This document shows, piece after piece, positions 57,889 through 64,000 of a stretch of 64,000 bases of DNA. The notes below the pieces were generated by a model. The model was not told where the DNA came from. It searched no databases and saw only the letters and a list, made by a program, of their open reading frames with translations. Both the position numbers and the translations under genes were made by a program. Source of the stretch: Gemmataceae bacterium (GTDB lineage: Bacteria; Planctomycetota; Planctomycetia; Gemmatales; Gemmataceae); the NCBI GenBank assembly GCA_901538445.1, contig LR594585.1, positions 248,001 through 312,000 of the forward strand, written 5' to 3'. Numbering within the stretch: the first letter of the stretch is position 1; the number at the start of each line of letters is the position of its first letter.

Positions 57889-58953
57889 ATGGCGGTTTTC
57901 CGGATCGCGGTCATCGGCGGCGACGGCATCGGCCCCGAGGTGATCGACCAGGCCATCCGCGCGGCCGAAGCGGCCGCCCGCAAGCACGACGCGGCCGACC
58001 TCCAGTGGAACCGGCTCCCGTGGAGCACCGCGTACTACAAGAAGCACGGCCGCATGCTCCCCGAGGACGGGTGGGAGCAGCTCAAGCCCCACGACGCCAT
58101 CCTGTTCGGCGCGGTCGGCGACCCGAGCGTGCCGGACAAGATCACCGTTCACGAACTGCTACTGCCGATGCGGCGCAAGTACGACCAGTACGTGAACCTG
58201 CGGCCGGCGTACCTGTTCGCCGGGGTGCCGTGCCCGCTCGTCGGTAAGAAGCCCGGCGAGATCGACATGCTGGTGTTCCGCGAGAACACCGAGGGCGAGT
58301 ACGCGCCGGTCGGCGGTAACCTGTACCCCGGGACCGAGCATGAGGTCGCCGTCCAGACCGGCATCTTCACCCGCCGCGGGTGCGAGCGCATCCTCCGTGC
58401 CGCGTTCGAGACCGCGAAGAAGCGCCCCCGCAAGAAGCTGACCAGCATCACCAAGTCGAACGCGCAGGTGTGGGGGCTCGGCCTGTGGGACGACGCCTTC
58501 GAGGCGGTCCGCAAGGAGTTCCCGGACGTGCAGAGCAGCTCGCTGCTCGTGGACGCGGCCGCGATGGACTTCGTGCGCAAGCCCGAGGCGTTCGACGTGG
58601 TCGTGGCGAGCAACCTGTTCGGCGACATCCTGACCGACCTGAGCGCCGCGGTCACCGGCAGCATCGGCCTCGCCAGCTCGGCGAACATCAACCCGACGCG
58701 CGCGTTCCCGAGCATGTTCGAGCCGGTCCACGGCAGTGCCCCCGACATCGCCGGCAAGGGCATCGCCAACCCGCTCGCGGCCGTCCTGAGCGCGGCGCTG
58801 ATGCTCGACCACCTCGGCCTCGCGAAGAGCGCCGAGGCGGTACGGAGCGCCGTGAGCAAGGTGCTGGGCGAGGCGAAGGTGCTCACCCCCGACCTCGGCG
58901 GCAAGCACACCACCACCGACATGGGCAATGCCGTGGTGCAGGCGATCGGGTGA
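57889..58953 (+). CDS. Tartrate/D-malate dehydrogenase-like enzyme (isopropylmalate dehydrogenase family)
   Basis: The product has 354 residues (MAVFRIAVIGGDGIGPEVID). Family motifs are present: ILFGAVGDPSVPDKITVHEL, LLPMRRKYDQYVNLRPAYLF, VFRENTEGEYAPVGG, SITKSNAQ, and the metal/NAD segment VVASNLFGDILTDLSAAVTG with FEPVHGSAPDIAGKG. The 'DPSVPDxITxxxLLLPxRRxxDQYVNLRP' wording is nearer to tartrate dehydrogenase/decarboxylase and D-malate dehydrogenase than to LeuB. No leu genes are nearby. It oxidatively decarboxylates a 2-hydroxy-3-carboxy acid with NAD+; the exact substrate is unproven. Confidence 0.88.
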   Translation: MAVFRIAVIGGDGIGPEVIDQAIRAAEAAARKHDAADLQWNRLPWSTAYYKKHGRMLPEDGWEQLKPHDAILFGAVGDPSVPDKITVHELLLPMRRKYDQYVNLRPAYLFAGVPCPLVGKKPGEIDMLVFRENTEGEYAPVGGNLYPGTEHEVAVQTGIFTRRGCERILRAAFETAKKRPRKKLTSITKSNAQVWGLGLWDDAFEAVRKEFPDVQSSSLLVDAAAMDFVRKPEAFDVVVASNLFGDILTDLSAAVTGSIGLASSANINPTRAFPSMFEPVHGSAPDIAGKGIANPLAAVLSAALMLDHLGLAKSAEAVRSAVSKVLGEAKVLTPDLGGKHTTTDMGNAVVQAIG

Positions 58954-58969
58954 GGTCGCGGAGAAGAGA

Positions 58970-59160
58970 GTGATCCGCAGATTACGCAGATGGGCACAGA
59001 TTGGAAATCAGAGGACGGAGCCGGGCGAACCCTGAGCGCCAGCGAGGGGGTGAAGCTGACCCCCTCGCTGGCGCTCAGGGTTCGCCTGAACCCGCAGACA
59101 CGCCGAAGCTGTCCGCAGTCTGACGATCTGTGTCTTCTGCGTAATCTGTGAGTAACTCTC
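58970..59160. repeat. Nested palindrome: family B inside an AGATTACGCAGA inverted repeat
   Basis: An outer pair, CGCAGATTACGCAGATGGGC (58976-58995) and its inverse near TCTTCTGCGTAATCTGTG (59132-59149), encloses a perfect family B palindrome (59024-59050 with 59060-59086). The structure looks like one repeat inserted into another. Confidence 0.85.
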
Positions 59161-59182
59161 TATTGCTTTCACAGGGGCGCGA

Positions 59183-59575
59183 ATGCCGACCGGGCCGCAG
59201 ATCATCCTGACGCTGAAGGTACTCGTCGCCGCGGTGACGGTGCTGCTCGTTGCGTCGCTCGTGGCGCTGGCGCTGAAGAAGCCGCGGCTGCACGGGCGGA
59301 TCAACACGGTGTTCTTCGCGCTGACGATGGCGACGGTCATCGGGTTCGAGGCGCTGCTCCAGTTCGTGAACGTCTCCGCAACCTTCACCCCCGAGGCCCG
59401 CGAGGCGCTGCGGGTCCACCTGTGGTTCTCGGTCCCGTCGGCGGTGCTGCTGCCGGTGATGCTGTTCACCGGGCGGACCCGGCGGAAGTCGATCCACATT
59501 GCGTTCGGGGTGGTGTTCGCTATCCTGTGGGCCGGCACGTTCGTGACGGGCGTGTTCTTCCTCCCGCACAACTGA
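59183..59575 (+). CDS. DUF420-like membrane protein
   Basis: The product has 130 residues. Four hydrophobic segments can be seen: ILTLKVLVAAVTVLLVASLV, TVFFALTMATVIGFEALLQF, LWFSVPSAVLLPVMLF and IAFGVVFAILWAGTFVTGVF. The KPRLHGRIN segment after the first helix and the histidines in LHGRIN, VHLWFS and IHIAFG are typical of DUF420 proteins, which are often linked to cytochrome oxidase assembly. No oxidase genes lie in this window. It starts at ATG 59183, just after the composite repeat. Confidence 0.7.
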   Translation: MPTGPQIILTLKVLVAAVTVLLVASLVALALKKPRLHGRINTVFFALTMATVIGFEALLQFVNVSATFTPEAREALRVHLWFSVPSAVLLPVMLFTGRTRRKSIHIAFGVVFAILWAGTFVTGVFFLPHN

Positions 59576-59586
59576 GTCACGAAGCC

Positions 59587-59773
59587 CCAAGACCCCTCAC
59601 CCGCGTCTCGAAGACTCGACGCGACCTCTCCCCGTAGGAACGGGGCGAGGTGGGGCGACTGGCGTGATCCAACGCTGACCCGACCGCGTTGCTTTGGAGG
59701 AGCTCACGGAGCCCCACCTCGCCCCGTTCCTACGGGGAGAGGTCGGCGAGGCTTTGCGAGCCGGGTGAGGGGC
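59587..59773. repeat. Palindromic repeat related to family E (GGGGAGAGGTCG type)
   Basis: CCCCTCACCCG...GACCTCTCCCCGTAGGAACGG pairs with the inverse CCGTTCCTACGGGGAGAGGTC...CGGGTGAGGGG. It fills the gap between the DUF420-like gene and scpB and resembles 15949-16243. Confidence 0.8.
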
Positions 59774-59820
59774 GGCCACGGTTGGAGTCGCCCGGTGGGG
59801 TATGGCAAACCGAGAGCACC

Positions 59821-60549
59821 ATGTCGGCCGGCCACCACCCCGACGACGACTTGCCGCCCGCCCCGCTGCCGGAACTTGCCGGCGAGTGGGAGCTCGACGC
59901 CGAACCTCTCCTTGAACCGGAGCCCGAGCCCGAGCCGCCCGCCGCAACTCCCGAAGCCGCGACCCCGCAACCCGTCGCGCCGGCTCCGATTCCGCACTCC
60001 GAACCCCGCGTTCCGCAATCCCCCGACACGCCTCCGAGCCCCGAGCAGATCGTTGAGGCGATGCTGTTCGTCGGTGGGCACCCGCTCACGGCCGCTGCCG
60101 CGTGCGCCGCGGTCCGGGGGCTGACCGTTGAGGGGTTCGACGAGGTGATCGCCTCGCTCACCCGCCGCTACCGCGAACAGCGCCGGTCGTACGCGGTCGT
60201 GCCGCGCGACGGCGGGTTCGTGCTGGCCGTGCTGCCGAAGTACCGCGGGCTGCGCGAGCGGCTGTTCGGCGGGCCGCGGGAGGCGCGGCTGAGCCAGCCG
60301 GCGCTCGACGTGCTGTCGGTCGTGGCGTACCGGCAACCGGTGGGCAAGGCGGAGGTGGACGCGATCCGCGGCACCGACTCGGGCGGCGTCATGCGGCAAC
60401 TCGTGCGGCTCGGGTTGATCGCGGTGCAGCACCGCGGCGAGGCGGCCACGCCCGAGGTGCGGTACGGCACCACCCCGCGGTTCCTCACCGTGTTCGGCCT
60501 CGCCACGCTCGACGACCTCCCCCGCCTCGGCGACACGGCGCAGGTGTAG
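59821..60549 (+). CDS. scpB: Segregation and condensation protein B
   Basis: The product has 242 residues from ATG 59821. The N-terminal 75 residues are an acidic, proline-rich extension not found in most ScpB proteins. The core is typical: SPEQIVEAMLFVGGHPLTAA, RSYAVVPRDGGFVLAVLPKY, then RLSQPALDVLSVVAYRQPVG, KAEVDAIRGTDSGGVMRQLV and the second winged helix ending TVFGLATLDDLPRLG. It forms the SMC-ScpA-ScpB complex for chromosome segregation. No scpA lies adjacent. Confidence 0.92.
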   Translation: MSAGHHPDDDLPPAPLPELAGEWELDAEPLLEPEPEPEPPAATPEAATPQPVAPAPIPHSEPRVPQSPDTPPSPEQIVEAMLFVGGHPLTAAAACAAVRGLTVEGFDEVIASLTRRYREQRRSYAVVPRDGGFVLAVLPKYRGLRERLFGGPREARLSQPALDVLSVVAYRQPVGKAEVDAIRGTDSGGVMRQLVRLGLIAVQHRGEAATPEVRYGTTPRFLTVFGLATLDDLPRLGDTAQV

Positions 60550-60691
60550 TTGGTGAGTGTGTGAGTCGTGAGTGGTGAGCAGCTTTCGAGCCACGGGGCT
60601 TGCCCCGTGGTGCTTGGAAGCGCAGAAGACCACGGGGGCAAGCCCCGTGGCTCGGAAGGCTTCATTACTCACCAATCACCACTCACTCTCG
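60550..60691. repeat. Nested palindrome with CCACGGGGCTTGCCCCGTGG core
   Basis: The outer arms are GTGAGTGTGTGAGTCGTGAG-type heptads and their inverse (60662-60690). The inner arms carry GCCACGGGGCTTGCCCCGTGG and CCACGGGGGCAAGCCCCGTGG. It separates scpB from the convergent beta-propeller-like gene and overlaps the last codons of the latter. Confidence 0.8.
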
Positions 60692-61432
60692 AGTGGCGAA
60701 CACGATCTTCTTCGCGCCGCGGTCGATGCCGACGAGGCCGCCGGTCTTCGGGTCGGCGGCGATCCCCTGGCCCGGGAACGGGCACGCGAGTGCTTCGACC
60801 AGTTCCAGTTCCTTGCCGCCCTTCGGCACCTTCAGCCGGTACAGCACCTTGAAGTGGTGGTGCGTCACCAGCAGCGTGTCGCCGTCGAACACGCCGCCCG
60901 ACGCGCTCATTTTGTCCCAGTCGTCCACGACTGCCTTCGGGAACGTCCAGCGTCGATCTTCTTTGAACCCGTCGAAGTAGCGAATCAGCACGGTCTTCGC
61001 GTTGTCGGCCCCGTAGTGCGCGAAGCAGCACCACCAGTTCTTGCCGTCGTTTACGTTCCACACGAGGCTGCCCGGCGGGTTCTTGAACTCGTGGAACACG
61101 GCGAGCGTGTGCTTCTCGGGGTCGAATACGCGGATCTCGCTGGTCTCGGGCGTCTTCGGGTAGTTCGAGTGGGCGCAGTACACCTTGCACCCGTGGACGA
61201 ACGCGCTGTTCAGGTGCGTCGCGCCGCCGGCGCTGCCGATCAGCTTGCCGGTTTCGCGATCGTAAGCCGCAACCGTGGTGCTGCTGACGGCGAACACGCG
61301 CTTGTCGTCGGCCGCGGCCGCCTGCGTGGCGTGTTCCGACTTCAACTCGCCGGTCGCCTTCCACCCGGGCTTGAGGTCGAGCTTCGATTCGCCGTCCGCG
61401 ACGAACCCGATCAGAACGAGCGCGAGGAACAT
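60683..61432 (-). CDS. Secreted beta-propeller-like protein
   Basis: The product has 249 residues from ATG 61432 (MFLALVLIGFVADGESKLDL), with a short signal peptide. Four-stranded blade-like repeats follow: DDKRVFAVSSTTVAAYDRET, GKLIGSAGGATHLNSAFVHG, CKVYCAHSNYPKT, SEIRVFDPEKHTLAVFHEFK, and the last VEALACPFPGQGIAADPKTG, GLVGIDRGAKKIVFATRE. This resembles extracellular sugar- or PQQ-type propellers or glutaminyl cyclotransferases, but no catalytic signature was found. The likely substrate is unknown. Confidence 0.7.
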   Translation of the reverse strand: MFLALVLIGFVADGESKLDLKPGWKATGELKSEHATQAAAADDKRVFAVSSTTVAAYDRETGKLIGSAGGATHLNSAFVHGCKVYCAHSNYPKTPETSEIRVFDPEKHTLAVFHEFKNPPGSLVWNVNDGKNWWCCFAHYGADNAKTVLIRYFDGFKEDRRWTFPKAVVDDWDKMSASGGVFDGDTLLVTHHHFKVLYRLKVPKGGKELELVEALACPFPGQGIAADPKTGGLVGIDRGAKKIVFATRE

Positions 61433-61540
61433 GGGAGGGCTCCGGGAACTGGGCTTTACGGGGCACGCAGTGAAGCTATGGTTCCGCCCGACCGGTCGGA
61501 AAGGACTCCGGCCGACAGTCCGCACGGAAGCGGGTTCGAT

Positions 61541-61639
61541 ATGCGCAGCTCTGCCCTGTGGGTCGGGGTGCCGGTGACCGTCGTCGCCGGCGTCGCCCTC
61601 TGGTTCACCCTCGTGCCGGGCCGCTCCGGCGCGGGGTGA
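61541..61639 (+). CDS. Very short membrane peptide, 32 aa
   Basis: The ATG at 61541 opens MRSSALWVGVPVTVVAGVAL, a single hydrophobic helix ending in VPGRSGAG. The TGA is at 61637-61639. The next gene starts 6 bp later in the same frame, so a simple read-through of one stop would join them. It may be a true small membrane protein or the signal/anchor of an interrupted longer protein. There is no clear ribosome-binding site. Confidence 0.4.
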   Translation: MRSSALWVGVPVTVVAGVALWFTLVPGRSGAG

Positions 61640-61645
61640 ACCCCC

Positions 61646-61975
61646 GTGGGCTGCGGCCCAATCGTCGGCGGTCCGCCGACCTTCGACCCGTACATGCAAC
61701 CGCGACCGTACCCGGTCCCCCAGCCGTACTACCCGCCCCCGCAGGCGTACCCGCAGCCGCGGCCCCAGCCGCGCCCGGTGGCGGTGCAACCGCAGCCGCC
61801 GAGGCTGCAGCCGCGCCCGCAACCGATGCGGGTCGAGGTGCTGCCGGACCCGGACCCCGAGCCGGTCGCGGTGCGGCCCGTCGCGGTGCCGCCACCGGAG
61901 CAACTCGGCATCCGCGTGGCCGCGCCCGCGGTGGCCGTCCCGGCACCCGAAGCGCTCGGCATCAAGCTGGACTGA
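61646..61975 (+). CDS. Proline-rich low-complexity protein
   Basis: The product has 109 residues from a GTG at 61646 (then GCGPIVGGPPTFDPYMQPRP). It is dominated by Pro, Gln, Arg and Tyr (PYPVPQPYYPPPQAYPQP...) with a C-terminal motif repeated twice: PPEQLGIRVAA and APEALGIKLD. It lies in the same frame as, and 6 bp after, the 32-residue membrane peptide. If joined, it would be a membrane-anchored proline-rich surface protein. A strong terminator follows at once, which supports it as the end of a transcript. Confidence 0.55.
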   Translation: MGCGPIVGGPPTFDPYMQPRPYPVPQPYYPPPQAYPQPRPQPRPVAVQPQPPRLQPRPQPMRVEVLPDPDPEPVAVRPVAVPPPEQLGIRVAAPAVAVPAPEALGIKLD

Positions 61976-61976
61976 G

Positions 61977-62010
61977 AACACGCCCGCGGGACGCACCCCG
62001 CGGGCGTGTT
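61977..62010. terminator. Bidirectional transcription terminator hairpin
   Basis: AACACGCCCGCGGG (61977-61990) and CCCGCGGGCGTGTT (61997-62010) are perfect 14-nt arms with the loop ACGCAC. It lies between the convergent ends of 61646-61975 and 62011-62676, with short A and T ends suited to either direction. Confidence 0.85.
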
Positions 62011-62676
62011 TCACTTCACGAGTTCGAGCACCGCCCACAGCGACGGGTCTTCGGCGAACGGGAAGTCCCAGCCGACGCCGAGGAACTGGTCGCCGAGTTC
62101 CTGGTCGCGGACAACGTAGGACACGCCGAGCCGCGGGTGCTCCTGCGGGTCGAACCCGTACAGCGCCGCCGCCGGGATGAACGCTTCAAGCCGGTACCCG
62201 CCCTTGATGCGCGCGCCGCGGAACAGCACGTCGCCGAGGTTCGCCGCCGGTGCGTCCTGCTGGGCGCGGTTGATCTTGAGTTGTGCGACGAACGGCTCGT
62301 CCTTGTCGGTCCCGCCGCCGGCCGCGAGGAACAGGAAGTGGTGGCAGTACCGGCTCGCGCGGTGGCTCGTCCGCGAGTCGCGGGTGTCGAGCAGTAGCCA
62401 CAGCCCGTCGCTCGACTTCGGCTGCGCCGCGTCACCGACCGCGACCTGCTCCTTGCCCCGCACCTCGACCTGCACCGCGACGCCGAAGTCGTTCCACGCG
62501 AGCCGCACGTCAGCGAAGTTCTGCTGCTCGTCGAGCGCCGCGAAGTTGTCGATGCGGGCCGCTTCGGGGAGGTCGACGAGGTGGTCGTGCGCGTCTGTGT
62601 CTTGCGGTACGCCCTTCACGTACGGGCACGGGTGTGCGACGCGAACGAGGAACCGGTTCGGCACGATCGGCGGCAT
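62011..62676 (-). CDS. Carbohydrate-binding/DOMON-like hypothetical protein
   Basis: The product has 221 residues (MPPIVPNRFLVRVAHPCPYV). The core is a beta-sandwich pattern: FADVRLAWNDFGVAVQVEVR, SDGLWLLLDTRDSRTSHRAS, GYRLEAFIPAAALYGFDPQE and RLGVSYVVRDQELGDQFLG. The order 'LAWNDxGLAV... DxLELxLDTRD... YxxEAxIPxxxL' is typical of CBM9-like domains often found in secreted planctomycete enzymes. No signal peptide or catalytic domain is seen, so it may act as a cytoplasmic single-domain protein. Confidence 0.7.
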   Translation of the reverse strand: MPPIVPNRFLVRVAHPCPYVKGVPQDTDAHDHLVDLPEAARIDNFAALDEQQNFADVRLAWNDFGVAVQVEVRGKEQVAVGDAAQPKSSDGLWLLLDTRDSRTSHRASRYCHHFLFLAAGGGTDKDEPFVAQLKINRAQQDAPAANLGDVLFRGARIKGGYRLEAFIPAAALYGFDPQEHPRLGVSYVVRDQELGDQFLGVGWDFPFAEDPSLWAVLELVK

Positions 62677-62754
62677 GGCGCGAGTCCTTCCGTGACGCGG
62701 GCGGTGCCGTTACGATAGCCGGACCGTGAACACGCGACCACAGGGGGCGGGGAC

Positions 62755-63966
62755 ATGGCCGAGCGCGAGGCGTTCATCCGGGCGATCGCGGAGCACCTCT
62801 ACGACGACACCCCGCGGCTGGCGTTCGCCGACTGGCTCGACGAGCACGGCGACCACGACCGCGCCGAGTTCATTCGCGTGCAGTGCGAACTCGAACCGAT
62901 GCGCGACAAGTACGAGATCCCACGAGCAGCGGAGTTGCACGCGAAGGAGACCGAGTTGCTCCGAAATAGTGAGTGGCTCGGTGCCATGCCGAAAGATTGG
63001 AACGGGTTGAATGTCGGAGTATCAGTCGAGTTTCGCCGCGGGTTCGTGGACATTCTCCGATTGTCGGCGAAGATGTTTCTCGAACACGGCAAGGCCATTC
63101 GTGCACTGCACCCGACCACCCGCCGCGCCGTGATCCACTGTCTCAACGGGTGGGGCGAACGGCTCGCCACGGCCGCCGCTCTGGCCGGCCTGGCGGAGTT
63201 GGAACTTGCGTGCTGGTACGCGGACAACGACATGAAGGCGCTGGCCGCGTCGCCACACCTCGCGGAACTCCAAGTGCTTGAATTGTGGCTCGGTGGCGGG
63301 ACCGATGCAAATCTGTGCAAGCTCGCAGCGAAGGCGAACGCGTGGCCGAAGTTGCGAGAACTGACGTTGCTCGACCCGCGAGGCAACGACGAAAAGGCAA
63401 TCAAGAAAATCGTCACGTCGGTGAACCGCGCCGCGAAGCGAAAGCTCGCCCGGTACGATCGCGGTTACCCGGAGGTGTTCCCACTGAACGGCGCGTTCTA
63501 CTACGACTGGCCGGTTGCGGGCCGATTGGCCGACGGACGGGCCGCTGTTGTCGAGCGAGGTGACGTCCCAGGCGTGATCTTGGTTCGCACGTTCGACGCG
63601 GCTGGCTCACCGACCGGCGAGGAGATCCGCCTCCCGCTTCCTGATGAGTTGGCGAACGGGAGTGATCGTGCCGCCGAGAACTGGGATGGCAAGTATACGC
63701 AGGTGGCGACCGCCGCACTCGGCTTCACTCCGGGGCTCATCCGCGTCAAGGCGTACGCTCTTGGAGACGACTTCGGACCACGCCGCGGCCACTACAACGA
63801 TTGGGACATGTGCGGCCAACTCGATGACCCCGAAAACCCGACAGATTACTCCGGAGACGCCCCGAACGGCATCGGCGGGTGCATCTACCACTACGTCCGC
63901 AACGTCGAGTTCGTCGTGGGCTACGACGCCTGGGCCGACAAGCGCGGCGAGGTCCACTCAACGTAA
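62755..63966 (+). CDS. TIGR02996 domain protein
   Basis: The product has 403 residues from ATG 62755. The N-terminal module EREAFIRAIAEHLYDDTPRL, AFADWLDEHGDHDRAEFIRV, QCEL is the TIGR02996 repeat-companion domain found in Gemmata-type planctomycetes. A leucine-rich-repeat-like section follows (ALAGLAELELACWYADNDMK, HLAELQVLELWLGGG). A C-terminal part (about 240-403) is beta-rich with no recognised family. The GC content falls from about 62900 on. Function unknown; these proteins exist in many copies per genome. Confidence 0.82.
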   Translation: MAEREAFIRAIAEHLYDDTPRLAFADWLDEHGDHDRAEFIRVQCELEPMRDKYEIPRAAELHAKETELLRNSEWLGAMPKDWNGLNVGVSVEFRRGFVDILRLSAKMFLEHGKAIRALHPTTRRAVIHCLNGWGERLATAAALAGLAELELACWYADNDMKALAASPHLAELQVLELWLGGGTDANLCKLAAKANAWPKLRELTLLDPRGNDEKAIKKIVTSVNRAAKRKLARYDRGYPEVFPLNGAFYYDWPVAGRLADGRAAVVERGDVPGVILVRTFDAAGSPTGEEIRLPLPDELANGSDRAAENWDGKYTQVATAALGFTPGLIRVKAYALGDDFGPRRGHYNDWDMCGQLDDPENPTDYSGDAPNGIGGCIYHYVRNVEFVVGYDAWADKRGEVHST

Positions 63967-64000
63967 GAGTCACCGTGCGGCTGACTCCGTTCGTGTGTCG
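63967..64000. other. Right edge, no feature seen
   Basis: The last 34 bp after the TIGR02996-gene stop are too short to interpret. GTGCGGCTGAC could be part of a terminator stem or of the next gene. Confidence 0.2.

Noticed and set aside
57889..58953. LeuB (3-isopropylmalate dehydrogenase)
   Set aside because: The order of residues around DPSVPD and DQYVNLRP is closer to tartrate/D-malate dehydrogenases, and no leucine-pathway genes are nearby, so no symbol was given.

Overview
The window is high-GC bacterial DNA (mostly near 70% GC by eye) whose gene content fits a planctomycete of the family Gemmataceae (Gemmata and relatives). The basis is a TIGR02996-type protein (62755-63966), a protein of the 'RKLRLF..CCRR' type that I associate with these genomes (13474-14145), a secreted-protein-rich background, and very many dispersed palindromic repeats. 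The assignment rests on recalled family knowledge, not on a search. No rRNA, tRNA or CRISPR array was seen.

Layout. 1-3.2 kb: small hypothetical genes, a secreted N-formylglutamate amidohydrolase-like protein, and a three-gene TIGR04255 cassette framed by two copies of a 16-bp palindrome. 3.3-5.4 kb (minus strand): ECF sigma factor, zinc-finger anti-sigma factor and a secreted protein. 5.6-10.5 kb (minus strand): an HK97-type head module (portal, prohead protease, major capsid, head-tail connector) without terminase, tail, lysis or integrase genes. 11-14 kb: secreted methyltransferase, a HEPN gene with its partner, a DJ-1/PfpI protein. 14.4-19.3 kb: xylose isomerase, a hydrolase-fold protein without nucleophile serine, trehalose-6-phosphate synthase. 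19.7-23.4 kb: histidine kinase plus NtrC-type sigma-54 regulator, then folE. 23.4-24.7 kb: a DUF433/VapC45-like toxin-antitoxin pair. 24.8-29.7 kb: FAD/Fe-S oxidoreductase and moaD-moaE-moaA. 29.8-31.9 kb: a small membrane protein, a GGQ release-factor-like protein and a dual-specificity phosphatase.

32.0-53.5 kb is the most striking part: about 21.5 kb on one strand encoding a membrane-anchored TRAFAC-type GTPase, a four-helix-bundle protein inside an inverted-repeat element, a protein kinase with a long helical tail, a large GAP1-like (GTPase-associated) protein with a C-terminal anchor, a YfaP-like membrane protein, a soluble vWA protein, a vWA-PP2C fusion, a large secreted protein, and two paralogous membrane vWA proteins. 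Three of the membrane proteins share the same transmembrane block, a possibly FHA-like domain and a C-terminal zinc ribbon. Kinase, phosphatase, vWA scaffold, GTPase and GAP1-like partner together match the domain vocabulary of NTP-dependent biological-conflict systems (GTPase/GAP1 and TerY-P type). The combination here looks like an unusual membrane version.

53.5-64 kb: a frameshifted HEAT-repeat lipoprotein, lipoproteins, a tartrate/D-malate dehydrogenase-like enzyme, a DUF420-like membrane protein, scpB, a secreted beta-propeller-like protein, a carbohydrate-binding-like protein and a TIGR02996 protein.

A second theme is repeats. At least ten families of long palindromic elements fill intergenic space. 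Several lie inside genes in frame: in the linker of the FAD/Fe-S enzyme, across the moaE-moaA junction, in the signal peptide of the methyltransferase, and in the linkers and tails of the vWA/PP2C proteins.
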